From the NCBI GenBank assembly GCA_005799745.1, contig SYFY01000023.1, positions 1 to 41,824 on the forward strand: 41,824 nt of DNA, given 5' to 3'. The translations under genes were made by a program, and so were the position numbers. The stretch comes from Gammaproteobacteria bacterium. Lineage in GTDB: Bacteria > Pseudomonadota > Gammaproteobacteria > Pseudomonadales > Azotimanducaceae. Below, piece after piece: positions 1 to 7,697 of this stretch. The notes under the pieces are model-generated. The model was not told the origin of the DNA. It saw only the letters and a list, made by a program, of their open reading frames with translations, and made no database searches. The stretch's first letter is position 1. Each line of letters opens with the position of its first letter.

Positions 1-60
1 CCTCCCTCTCCGCCAATAAAAAAGGCCCGCCAGGGCCTTTTTTATTGGCGGAGAGGGAGG
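1..60. terminator. Perfect 28-bp inverted repeat, probable bidirectional terminator
   Basis: Bases 1-28 and 33-60 are exact reverse complements with a GCCA loop at 29-32. The core is an A6 tract, GGCCC, the loop, GGGCC and a T6 tract, so it reads as an intrinsic terminator on either strand. The pairing continues through another 17 bp outside the A/T tracts, which is much longer than an ordinary terminator needs. The repeat starts exactly at base 1, so its true left limit is unknown and a contig-end fold-back artefact is possible. A terminator for a gene to the left of the window is the simplest reading. Confidence 0.7.
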
Positions 61-86
61 GACGAGGAGAAGCCTTCATGGTTCGA

Positions 87-110
87 CAAAACGGTAGGAC
101 GGCCGTTTTG
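87..110. repeat. Small hairpin in the leader region
   Basis: CAAAACGG (87-94) pairs with CCGTTTTG (103-110) around an 8-nt loop. It lies in the 194-nt gap between the terminal inverted repeat and the first gene. There is no T-run after it, so a terminator role is not supported. Nothing else recognisable was seen in 61-254. Confidence 0.3.
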
Positions 111-254
111 GACGTTGCGAACGCCAAGGATGGCGCGAGTCAATCCCTCATCCAGTCTCCGAAAAGCTCTCTTCTCTTTCTTTCTATTTTTCCCTTGCAC
201 AAATAGCCACCACCGGTTTCTCTCAAACTTCATCTAGAGACTGGCCACGCCTTC

Positions 255-959
255 ATGAAACTCCGCCAAATCGCCCTCGCCGCCACCCACCTCGAACCGA
301 TCCGTTCAAACCTTCTAACTCTTCTCGGCCTCACTTCGGACTTCGCCGACCCGGGCGTCGGAGAGTTCGGCCTTCACAACACCGTTCAAACCATCGGCAA
401 CACCTACCTCGAGGTCGTCGCTCCAAATCGACCCGACACCGCCGCCGGTCGAACCCTCGCCTCCCGCGGCGAACCTCTCTGCGGCTATATGGTCCTTTTC
501 CAGGTGAACGACTTTGCGGCCTTCGATGTCCGACTCAACCAACAAAAGCTGCGTAAGGTCTGGCAAATCAATCGCCCTGAAGTATGCGCCGCACATGTGC
601 ACCCCAAAGACATCAGCGGCGCGATCGTTTCCTTCGACGAGATGCGGCCTGCAGACGAGTGGATCTGGGCAGGTCCAGGCTGGCGTGAGCGCAGAGCCCG
701 CCACGCCACATCGATCGTCGGCTGCGAAGTAGGCGCGGTTGATCCAGATGCACTCTGTCGTCGTTGGGCCGAAGTGCTTGACGTCGTTCCACGCAAAAAC
801 ACACTACAGCTCGACGGCAATACCTACGTGTCTTTCACCGAAGCGAATCGTGATGGCGTGCAGAAAGCGATCATCGCTACGCCTACCCCGGACAACATGA
901 ACGAGCGAGCCGCGGCGCTGGGCTTGGGCGCCGTATTGAATTTCGTTGCGGAGATGTAA
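255..959 (+). CDS. Glyoxalase-like / VOC-type protein
   Basis: A 234-residue cytoplasmic protein with no signal peptide. The opening (MKLRQIALAA, then a leucine-rich helix and a GDFG-like region ending FGLHNTVQTIG) and the following NTYLEVVAP segment match the glyoxalase-like domain layout, where a beta-strand carries HxxQ/NxYLE-type residues. A second similar half begins near residue 150 (TSIVGCEVGAVDPDALCRRW) and has its own NTYVSF strand near residue 190, so there are two VOC-like modules. Substrate unknown; the family includes dioxygenases, lyases and resistance proteins. The start is the only ATG at the correct edge, but no strong ribosome site precedes it. It converges on the next gene with a 17-nt gap. 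Confidence 0.7.
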   Translation: MKLRQIALAATHLEPIRSNLLTLLGLTSDFADPGVGEFGLHNTVQTIGNTYLEVVAPNRPDTAAGRTLASRGEPLCGYMVLFQVNDFAAFDVRLNQQKLRKVWQINRPEVCAAHVHPKDISGAIVSFDEMRPADEWIWAGPGWRERRARHATSIVGCEVGAVDPDALCRRWAEVLDVVPRKNTLQLDGNTYVSFTEANRDGVQKAIIATPTPDNMNERAAALGLGAVLNFVAEM

Positions 960-976
960 TCGACACTGCTGCTCAG

Positions 977-2077
977 TCAAACCGTTCCACCTCCGGCTGC
1001 CGGGATGATCCGGCGTACCTGCAATTCCTGCAGCCAATGACAAAAGCTCTCTTCGGTGTTCATGGCCATGTTGAACCCCGCTTGCCGGATCTTCACGGTG
1101 CTGACGTAGGTTGGCGCTGGCGGTGTCGTTGCCCCATAGGCAAAACACATATCGGCGTAGTGGTGTGATTCACCCAAAAGATCCGCGAGTGGAATTTGCC
1201 TCAACCCATGGCGACTCACGATACGATTCCACACGTCAGCATGGTCTGGAATGTAGGTGGATAAGCGAAGTGATTCATCAGGTCCAGGCTCGACACCTAA
1301 CGTCCGCGCAATCGCAGGCCACATATCACGAAAGCTGAAGACCTCGCCGTTAGTCAGATTAAAGGTCTCACAAGCAGCAGCTGGTGCTTCTGCAGCCCAC
1401 CGCAAAGCGCCGGCTACGATTCGAGTATCAACGGCCTCCCACACCCAGTTCGCGCCGCCGGGAAACGAGAAGGGGAGATTTAGTGTTTTGCGAATTGCCC
1501 CATAGACACCGATCACTGGCGGCAAGTTCATCACCACGCCGTGGTTTGGACCAACGATGAGTTGTGGACGGAAGATCGTGAAAGGGATGCCATCGTTTTT
1601 TTGCATCTCTCGAACGTAGTCTTCGTGCAGCCAATAGAAGTTGGGATGTTCGACGCGAGCCTGACTTTCCCGCGCAGGGATTCGGAGCGGTCGCACATGT
1701 CCGCCGTAGGCCTTGGTACCTTGCAGGATCGAGATGTGTTTAAGCGAAGCTGCGTGACGCAGCGGATCCAGCAAATTCCTGAGCATCTGCGCGTTGGTTT
1801 GAATCTGCATGGGGTCTGTCCATCCCTGAATCAGCCCAGGTAACTCATAGACTGCGGTATACACCACATGGGTGACCCGCTTCAGTGACTCAGCCGTTAC
1901 ACGGCAGGCCGAGGCATCCTGTAAATCCAACGGAAGATGTGTATAGCGGTGTCCTTCAAGGAGCTCCGGTCTTCTTCGCGAGACGGCGATGACTTCCCAA
2001 CCGGCAGCTGCAAATTCAATGACCGCCGCTGTGCCTACCAATCCACTCGCTCCGGCGATGAGTACCGTTCCGGTCAT
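977..2077 (-). CDS. PRISE-like short-chain dehydrogenase/reductase
   Basis: A 366-residue Rossmann protein. The N-terminus has the NAD(P) motif GASGLVG (residues 9-15). Residues 118-122 read LQGTK, and residues 146-153 read NFYWLHED. The latter matches the NFYYxxED signature of the PRISE family (progesterone 5-beta-reductase / iridoid synthase-like enzymes), with Tyr148 as the expected catalytic residue. These enzymes reduce activated C=C bonds of enones with NADPH. Length fits the family (350-400). The true substrate cannot be told from sequence; bacterial members are often tagged simply as NAD-dependent epimerases. Start ATG at 2077 follows an AGGAC-like site. It is divergent from the broken secreted-protein gene at 2233. 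Confidence 0.8.
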   Translation of the reverse strand: MTGTVLIAGASGLVGTAAVIEFAAAGWEVIAVSRRRPELLEGHRYTHLPLDLQDASACRVTAESLKRVTHVVYTAVYELPGLIQGWTDPMQIQTNAQMLRNLLDPLRHAASLKHISILQGTKAYGGHVRPLRIPARESQARVEHPNFYWLHEDYVREMQKNDGIPFTIFRPQLIVGPNHGVVMNLPPVIGVYGAIRKTLNLPFSFPGGANWVWEAVDTRIVAGALRWAAEAPAAACETFNLTNGEVFSFRDMWPAIARTLGVEPGPDESLRLSTYIPDHADVWNRIVSRHGLRQIPLADLLGESHHYADMCFAYGATTPPAPTYVSTVKIRQAGFNMAMNTEESFCHWLQELQVRRIIPAAGGGTV

Positions 2078-2232
2078 GGTCCGATGTCCTGCGTGAATCG
2101 ATGAGAGGTGATCATTATTGACGAGGGAACAGAGACTCGCTACGTCACATGTCCCTGCACACAGCGCTTTTCATCAGCGCCCCGATTCCGTTCAATGTAC
2201 GTCCATCTGAGAGGAACTCATGAGGATGTTGC

Positions 2233-3289
2233 ATGAAGCGAATCACACTGGCCCCCGTGGCTCTGGTTCTTGGATTCAGTCTGATGTCGGCCCAAGCCGA
2301 TGTGACCATCCAGGAGAACGTTCGGGTCGAGGGCAAGGGCCTGATGGCCATGGCGAGCATGACGATTGACTCGACCACCTATATTTTCGGCAATAAAGCC
2401 AGGATCGACAACAACGTCAGCAACACTTCGGGGCTGGTGCGCATGTTTGGTGGGGCAGGACCATCGGGTCAGATCGTGCGCCTAGACCAGGACATGTTGT
2501 ACGAACTTAATCTGAAGAAGAAACGTTATCGCCAGGTGTCTCTTGCGGAACAATGAGCGGAAATGCAAAAACGCCATGGCGCAAGCAGAAGAGGGGCAGG
2601 CTGCTCAATCCGAAGCCATGATGGGTATGGATGACAGCGAATGTGAATGGTCTGAACCACGCGCCGAAGTACAACGCACTGGTGAAAAGGCGACAGTGGC
2701 CGGGCTGCCTACAGAGCGCGTGAAAGTCACAGCCACACAAACCTGCAAAGACCGCAAGACCAACAGTTCCTGCGATTTTTCCTTGGTGCTGGATCAGTGG
2801 ATGACACCGCGATTCGACGCCAAGGAGGAAACGATGGCGTATTACCTCAGTTATGCAGAGAAGATGGGCGTGTCCGGCACAGGCTCTGCGGATTTCGCGC
2901 AACGCGCTTAGCAGAGCTTCGGACGCTACAAGGGCATCTGGGAGAAGATTAGTAAAGAAATGCAGGGCATTCAGGGTTATCCGCTGAAATCCGCCTTCGC
3001 ATTGGGCTTTGGTGGGCCCCAATGTGCGAGCGCTTCTACCGCACAACAAAATGCCAGTGGCCCAAGTGCGGGTAATCCGCTCGGGCAGTTGGGTGGTCAG
3101 CTCGGTGGGTTGTTCGGTGGCAAGAAAAAGCAGGAACAAGCTGCGCCCGCTGCAGCGCCTGTAGAGGTGCAAATGGCGAACGGACTCGTGCCGATGATGG
3201 TCGTTTCATCGGAAATGAAGTCGTTTAATCAAAACCGTGTAGATGCCGCACTCTTTGAGGTTCCTGCCGGGTTCAAGCAACAAAAATAA
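2233..3289 (+). pseudogene. Secreted DUF4412-like protein, broken by a frameshift and a TAG
   Basis: Start ATG at 2233 has a GAGGA site 8 nt upstream and encodes a signal peptide ending near SAQA-D. The first frame (2233-2556) carries a strand-rich segment (NVRVEGKGLMAMASMT, then MLYELNLKKKRYRQVSL) typical of DUF4412-type exported proteins. Coding then moves to another frame near 2546-2556 and continues to a TAG at 2909-2911. The same frame resumes immediately after it (QSFGRYKGIWEKI) and ends at TAA 3287-3289 with an AGFKQQK tail. A Gly/Leu/Gln-rich linker (around 3070-3130) precedes the final strand segment. The two lesions in otherwise coherent sequence mean a recent pseudogene or sequence errors. 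Joined length would be about 350 residues. Function unknown. Confidence 0.7.
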
Positions 3290-3303
3290 ACTGGAACGGA
3301 TGT

Positions 3304-4341
3304 TTGTGGCCTGCCGTCGACTCTGGTTCGGCGGCTCCGCCCCTCATTGACTACGCAGCGACGACGTTGAATACCACCGAACTTTTCCTCATCGCGATGT
3401 GCCTCATCTTCGCCGTACCTTACCTTATCTGGCGATTGGGTCGAACAGACTATTGGGCGCCGCTCGTCGTTGTGCAGATTGTGACGGGGATCGTGCTCGG
3501 ACCGGGTGTGGTGGGTGCCGCTTATCCGGAGTACTACCAGCTTGTCTTTCGACCTGAGGTGGTACAGGGACTGAACGGCGTCGCCTGGTGGGCAGTGATG
3601 CTGTTCGTCTTTATAGCTGGGGTGGAGCTCGACCTTGCAGAAGCTTGGCGGCACCGCGGAGAAACGTTGATCACAGCGGGCTCTGCAATGATCGTACCGC
3701 TCTTGCTCGGAGCCGCGGCAGCAGGCCTGCTGGTAGTGAACGATGCGCTCCCTTGGGTAGGAGAGAGCTCACAACCCTGGCAATTCATTGCCGGGCTTGG
3801 AATGGCGTGTACGGTCACCGCGTTGCCGATTCTTATCCTTCTCATGGAGAAGCTCGAAATCCTTCAAGCACCACTTGGACAACGAATCCTGCGTTACGCC
3901 AGTGTCGATGACGTGGTCATTTGGGGTGTGCTGGCGTTGATCCTCACGGATTGGCAGCGAATCGGTCGCCAGGTTGTGTTTGTTGTCTTGTTTTCCGTAT
4001 TGGCGTTCGGGATGCGGCGGCTGATGGCATTCCTGGCGGAACGAGATCGGTGGTATGTGGCGCTGGTTTGGCTCGCAGCGGTGTCATTTGCCGCGCACTG
4101 GGCCGGTCTGCACTTTATGGTCGGTGCGTTTCTCGCGGGCGCAGTGATGGAAGTCCGCTGGTTTGGTCTTGAACGGTTGGATCAACTCCGCCACCACGTG
4201 GTCTTAGTTCTGATGCCGGTGTTCTTTCTGAGCACGGGCCTGTGCACGACGTGGGAATCGGGCGGTGTTGTGGTGTTCGCAGCGGCGCTGTTGTTACTCG
4301 TAGCTGCCGATGTTGGCACGGCTGCCTTCACTCACTCGTAA
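3304..4341 (+). pseudogene. Cation/proton antiporter (CPA2-type), C-terminally truncated
   Basis: A 345-residue polytopic membrane protein resembling the Na+/H+ exchanger domain of CPA2/KefB-like antiporters. It has about ten hydrophobic segments, including MLFVFIAGVELDL (near residue 100), which matches the LLFFIAGLELD motif of helix 4, and a SVDDVVIWGVLAL segment (near residue 200) that fits the helix carrying the paired acidic residues. The reading stops at 4341 inside what should be helix 11 (LLVAADVGTAAFTHS). Frame 2 across 4315-4375 continues with a basic stretch (ARLPSLTRKVAG) before its own stop, consistent with a frameshift near 4320. About 50 residues and the last helices are missing. 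The TTG at 3304 is a weak start; an ATG lies at 3397. Likely non-functional unless the shift is a sequence error. Confidence 0.65.
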
Positions 4342-4386
4342 AGTGGCGGGGAGCGTGCGCGCTACTTCCTGAATCAATCGCGTTGG

Positions 4387-5190
4387 CTACATCCTCGACT
4401 TGCCAGGTTCGAGGGCAAATGGCTTTGGCCACGTAAGCGGCAGATCGGTCAGTGTTCCGGGCTCCCTGGCAGTCACGGCACAGGCCAGCACCGCACGCAG
4501 AATCGCCATCTGTGAACCTGAGTCGAAAGGGGCACCAAAGGCATTACCCATTGGGAAGTTCACGAACACGCTGCGTGGCGGCCGTACTTGTTGGGTGAGG
4601 TCACGTCCGGTCGAAAGGCAAACCGTAGGAATTCCGGCTTCTTCTACCACTCGGCATACCAGACCCACGGTCTGGTGATCGAGGGGTCAGGCAGGTACTG
4701 CAATGAGCAAGTCGACGCCATCCCGCTTGAGTTCGTCTGCGAACGCAGGGCCGGACTCGGTGAGCACCTTGCTGCGGTTGTAAATGCGGCCCATAAAGCC
4801 GCTCCAGAAACGCGGCGCGAGACTGCCGATTTCGCCGCTTGATGCCAGTTCGCGCAAACGATCAATGGGGAACTGGCAATTAATGTCCTGGTCGGCGTCC
4901 CGATGGTCGTAGTAGCTGTCATGAATCTGAAAATCTGTTGATCCCGCTGTGACCGGAATGGCGTCCAGGCGGTGATCATTACGCGCCATGGGATCGAAGG
5001 CCGGCATGTTGCAGAGGGAGATGCCGCCGGAGGTAAGCATCGTGACCCGGCACTGAGAGAGCGGCCGAGTCAGTGAGGTCCATGGCGCATCGGTGTTGAT
5101 TGTCCACTGATAAGGCGGGTGACCCATGGATCCATAGTGTTTGGCGAGACCTTCGACGTACGCGATAGGCCCGGTGGTTGTCGTGGTCAT
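4387..5190 (-). CDS. GrdB-like selenoprotein with in-frame UGA (Sec168)
   Basis: The reading frame runs from ATG 5190 to TAG 4387-4389 with a single TGA at 4687-4689. Translated as Sec it gives 267 residues with LIAVPA-U-PLDHQTVGL around residue 168. The part after UGA (GIPTVCLSTG, then FVNFPMGNAFGAP) matches the glycine/sarcosine/betaine reductase selenoprotein B (GrdB) family, and aligns with the second copy at 31521-32399. The chosen ATG has GAGGGAAG 8 nt upstream, better than the TTG at 5271. The motif is UxxD: the resolving Cys of UxxC is Asp here. No GrdA, GrdC or thioredoxin gene is adjacent, so the Clostridium-type glycine reductase role cannot be assumed. Automated callers would split or truncate it at the TGA. 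Requires SelA/B/C/D encoded elsewhere. Confidence 0.85.
4658..4676 (-). promoter_or_regulatory. SECIS-like hairpin downstream of UGA
   Basis: In the mRNA an 8-bp perfect stem (ACCAGACC / GGTCTGGT) closes a GTG loop. It starts 10 nt after the UGA at 4689-4687. Bacterial SECIS hairpins sit just after the UGA inside the coding region; from memory the E. coli fdhF upper hairpin begins about 11 nt after it and also contains GGUCU. The same core occurs after the UGA of the paralogue. It encodes QTVGL, so coding and RNA constraints overlap. Confidence 0.7.
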
Positions 5191-5267
5191 CGGTTCTTCC
5201 CTCAGCGTGGTAACACGACTAACCATCGCATGGCTTTTCGAATCAAGCAATTTGTTATCTGGAATGG

Positions 5268-5471
5268 TCAATAATGGGGTGGCCGCTCGTCGTCCGGCTG
5301 TTTGGAATCCCCAGGGAGACTTAGCAGTACGTGATCGCGCAATGCTTTGAGTTCACGCCGCAGCTGATCTATGGCGTTCTGTTGTTTCACGATGGCGTCA
5401 TTGAGCGCAGCGATGGTGTCGTCCTGGAAAGCCGTGCGCATCTCCAGTTCCGTGAGGCGTTCTTCGCTCAT
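5268..5471 (-). CDS. slyX: SlyX family protein
   Basis: A 67-residue soluble protein. It is almost entirely one amphipathic helix/coiled coil (RLTELEMRTAFQDDTIAALN, then QQNAIDQLRRELKAL) followed by an acidic, proline-rich tail ending PPHY, the exact SlyX signature. SlyX function is not well defined; it is a small conserved proteobacterial protein named for its position near slyD in E. coli. The ATG at 5471 is preceded by a strong GGAGG site 4 nt away and overlaps the stop of the upstream gene by one base (TGATG), so the two are translationally coupled. A GTG at 5474 lies too close to the ribosome site. Confidence 0.9.
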   Translation of the reverse strand: MSEERLTELEMRTAFQDDTIAALNDAIVKQQNAIDQLRRELKALRDHVLLSLPGDSKQPDDERPPHY

Positions 5472-5908
5472 CACACCTCCTCAAGACGCAGGGATTTTGA
5501 ATACACATAGCGAATTGCCAGATAAAGAAGAAGGCCGGTAGGTCCTAGCATAAACGTGAGGATTAGGCAGGGAACGAGCCAGAGGTGAGGTACGTTGCTT
5601 CGCGACGCATCTCGAGCTTCCCAGGCGCCCACGAACAGGTCGAACACCAAATAGTGAAGCCAGCCGATCAACATGAAGCTGGGGTTTGAGAAAGCCGCAG
5701 ACAGAGATGCCAAGCTGCCCATATCGGCACCCGAACCGGAGGACGCGGAAGTGAGAATTCCGCTGACATAGGCGACCCCCAGGATCGCCGGATAAACAAG
5801 CGAGTGCACGAGGTTCTTCGTGATCGCTGCCCGTGGCGCGACGATCAAGAGCAGCCAGGCGGGTATCACAGACAAATTTGCGAGCGTAAACAACGTATCA
5901 AGACTCAT
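5471..5908 (-). CDS. ABA4-like integral membrane protein (DUF4281)
   Basis: A 145-residue membrane protein with about four helices: LFTLANLSVIPAWLLLIVAP at the N-terminus, then LVHSLVYPAILGVAYVSGI, a central helix, and LVPCLILTFMLGPTGLLLYL near the C-terminus. The sequence FMLIGWLHYLVFDLFVGAWEARD with the GPTGLLLY segment matches the ABA4-like family, named for the plant protein needed for neoxanthin formation. Bacterial members are common but their role is unknown. The ATG at 5908 (GGAG 8 nt upstream) is preferred over longer N-terminal extensions, which have non-membrane composition. It is co-transcribed with slyX. Confidence 0.8.
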   Translation of the reverse strand: MSLDTLFTLANLSVIPAWLLLIVAPRAAITKNLVHSLVYPAILGVAYVSGILTSASSGSGADMGSLASLSAAFSNPSFMLIGWLHYLVFDLFVGAWEARDASRSNVPHLWLVPCLILTFMLGPTGLLLYLAIRYVYSKSLRLEEV

Positions 5909-6250
5909 CGACCGCTCCGAGAGAAATTCAGCGATCGGACGATAACGCGAAGGCGGGTGTGTGCCCAGCGAACGCGGGTCATTGTGTGCGGCTTCCCCAA
6001 AGGTGTGCATTTGAAGCAGAAATACTTCGATTGAGTTGATATCCCCACTCCTCTTGCACGGCGAGTTTCACTAACATGGCGGAAGGGTAAGTTGTCTGAC
6101 GCGTATTTGAGTCGCCTGCCTGCTGTACATCCGGGCCGCTCCGATCCGCGCTCTCTTCGCATGTTTTTCAACAACCCGGACCCTCGTGCGATCTGCCGAA
6201 CAACATTGCGGCAGTGCCTGGGGAACACAATGAAGGAGATTCCAAGGCTC
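5909..6250. other. Divergent intergenic region, ABA4-like / molybdenum hydroxylase operon
   Basis: A 342-nt gap between two divergent transcription units, so it should carry promoters for both. No confident sigma-70 pair, operator palindrome or riboswitch was found by eye. AAGGAG at 6232-6237 and AAGG near 6243 are ribosome-site candidates for the downstream gene. An upstream in-frame extension to 6092 exists but looks non-coding (arginine/proline rich, no family match). Confidence 0.5.
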
Positions 6251-7108
6251 ATGAGATACGAAGCGCCTACAACTACAAAGGACGCGGTCGCGCTGCTGTC
6301 CAAGACGAAAGGCAAGGGCCAGGTGCTCGCCGGAGGATCGGACCTGTTGGTACGTCTGAAAGGCGGGTTCGTCGAACCCGAAGTGATCGTCGATATCAAA
6401 CGAATTCCGGCCATGCAGGCCGTGAGCAAAACAGCGAGCGGTTTCAAGATCGGCGCCGCCGTGTCATGTGCACAACTTGGCGAAAACAGCGCTTTGAAGA
6501 AGGCCTGGCCAGGTGTCGTTGAAGCCGCCAATCTCATTGGTTCGGATCAAATTCAGAGTCGTTGCACGGTTGTTGGCAACCTCTGCAACGCTTCACCGGC
6601 GGCGGACAGTGTGCCGGCCATGGTGGCGGCGAAAGCCAAAGCAGTTGTTGTCGGACCAAAGGGTAAACGAACGGTGCCTGTTGAAGATGTTGTCGCAGGG
6701 CCAGGTAAAACAACGCTTAAGGCGGGCGAGTTGATCGAATCCATCACCCTGCCTGCGCGCAAGGGTAAGTCGGGCGATGCGTATCTTCGTTTCATTCCGC
6801 GAACCGAAATGGACATCGCAGTGTGTTCCGCCGGTGTCAGCCTCACGCTCGGTAAAGGTGGAGTGGTCGCGGAAGCGCGTGTTGCACTCGGCGCTGTTGC
6901 GCCTACCGTAGTGCTCGTACCCGCAGCAGCCAAGGCCATCATCGGCACGAAGCTGGATGATGATGCGCTCGCAGCGATGGCAGCAGCGTGTGAGGCCGCC
7001 TGCAACCCCATCGATGACAAACGCGGTACGGTGGAATTCAGAACAGAAGTGGCGGGTGTGTTGGCCAAGAGAGCCGCAAAGATCGCCTATCAGCGAGCAG
7101 GGGGTTAA
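6251..7108 (+). CDS. Molybdenum hydroxylase FAD-binding subunit (CoxM-like)
   Basis: A 285-residue medium subunit of a xanthine-oxidase-family hydroxylase. The start MRYEAPTTTKDAVALL is typical for the family. AGGSDLL near residue 30 and TVVGNLCNASPAADSVPAM near residue 105 match the two FAD-binding motifs (AGGxxLL and the TxGG/GN-based motif) of CoxM/HcrB-type subunits. It passes electrons from the 2Fe-2S subunit to FAD and onward. The ATG at 6251 is preferred because AAGG lies 7 nt upstream and the family begins here. It is followed 5 nt later by the iron-sulfur subunit, giving a standard M-S-L operon. Confidence 0.9.
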   Translation: MRYEAPTTTKDAVALLSKTKGKGQVLAGGSDLLVRLKGGFVEPEVIVDIKRIPAMQAVSKTASGFKIGAAVSCAQLGENSALKKAWPGVVEAANLIGSDQIQSRCTVVGNLCNASPAADSVPAMVAAKAKAVVVGPKGKRTVPVEDVVAGPGKTTLKAGELIESITLPARKGKSGDAYLRFIPRTEMDIAVCSAGVSLTLGKGGVVAEARVALGAVAPTVVLVPAAAKAIIGTKLDDDALAAMAAACEAACNPIDDKRGTVEFRTEVAGVLAKRAAKIAYQRAGG

Positions 7109-7113
7109 CAACA

Positions 7114-7647
7114 ATGTCCGGAGTTCATGTTTCTACGACGATCAACGGCGATGCAGTCGAGTTCGTCTGTCAGCCCGGCGAAGTGTTGCTTGACGTGCTG
7201 CGTAACCGTGTCGGTTTGACCGGCGCAAAAGAAGGTTGTGGTACCGGTGATTGTGGCGCCTGCAGCGTCACCGTTGACGGTCGATTGGTGTGCGCGTGCC
7301 TGGTGCTCGGTGCTGAAGTTGAAGGCCGTGCGGTTAACACCGTCGAAGGGATGGCTAACGGCAACCAGCTGCACCCGTTGCAACAAAAGTTCATAGAACA
7401 TGCCGCGCTGCAGTGCGGGATCTGCACCCCGGGGTTCCTCGTGGCTGCAAAAGCGCTGTTGGACCGGAACAGTGATCCGACAGAAGAGCAGATTCGTTAT
7501 GCGTTGGCGGGCAACCTCTGTCGTTGCACAGGCTATGACAAGATCGTGCGCGCCGTGCAAGCTGCCGCCAAGGACCTCGCAGTTGATGCAACTAAGCCCG
7601 CCGCGAAGAAAAAAGCAACGAAGAAACCTTCAAAGAAAAGCGCCTAA
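7114..7647 (+). CDS. Molybdenum hydroxylase 2Fe-2S subunit (CoxS-like)
   Basis: A 177-residue small subunit. The plant-type ferredoxin cluster ligands are Cys42, Cys47, Cys50 and Cys62 (GCGTGDCGAC, then VCAC). The alpha-helical second cluster uses Cys101, Cys104, Cys136 and Cys138 (QCGIC and LCRCTGY). All eight ligands are present. After residue 155 there is an unusual lysine/alanine-rich tail (AKKKATKKPSKKSA) not found in most homologues. It transfers electrons from the Mo site to the FAD subunit. It is the middle gene of the operon, with the Mo subunit following after 50 nt. Confidence 0.92.
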   Translation: MSGVHVSTTINGDAVEFVCQPGEVLLDVLRNRVGLTGAKEGCGTGDCGACSVTVDGRLVCACLVLGAEVEGRAVNTVEGMANGNQLHPLQQKFIEHAALQCGICTPGFLVAAKALLDRNSDPTEEQIRYALAGNLCRCTGYDKIVRAVQAAAKDLAVDATKPAAKKKATKKPSKKSA

Positions 7648-7697
7648 CGCATTGACCGAAATAAGGTACTGACCGGAATAGTTTTCAGGAGAAGCAA

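Noticed and set aside
42-233. 63-residue reading frame on the minus strand
   Set aside because: It overlaps the inverted repeat, has no ribosome site and no recognisable features.
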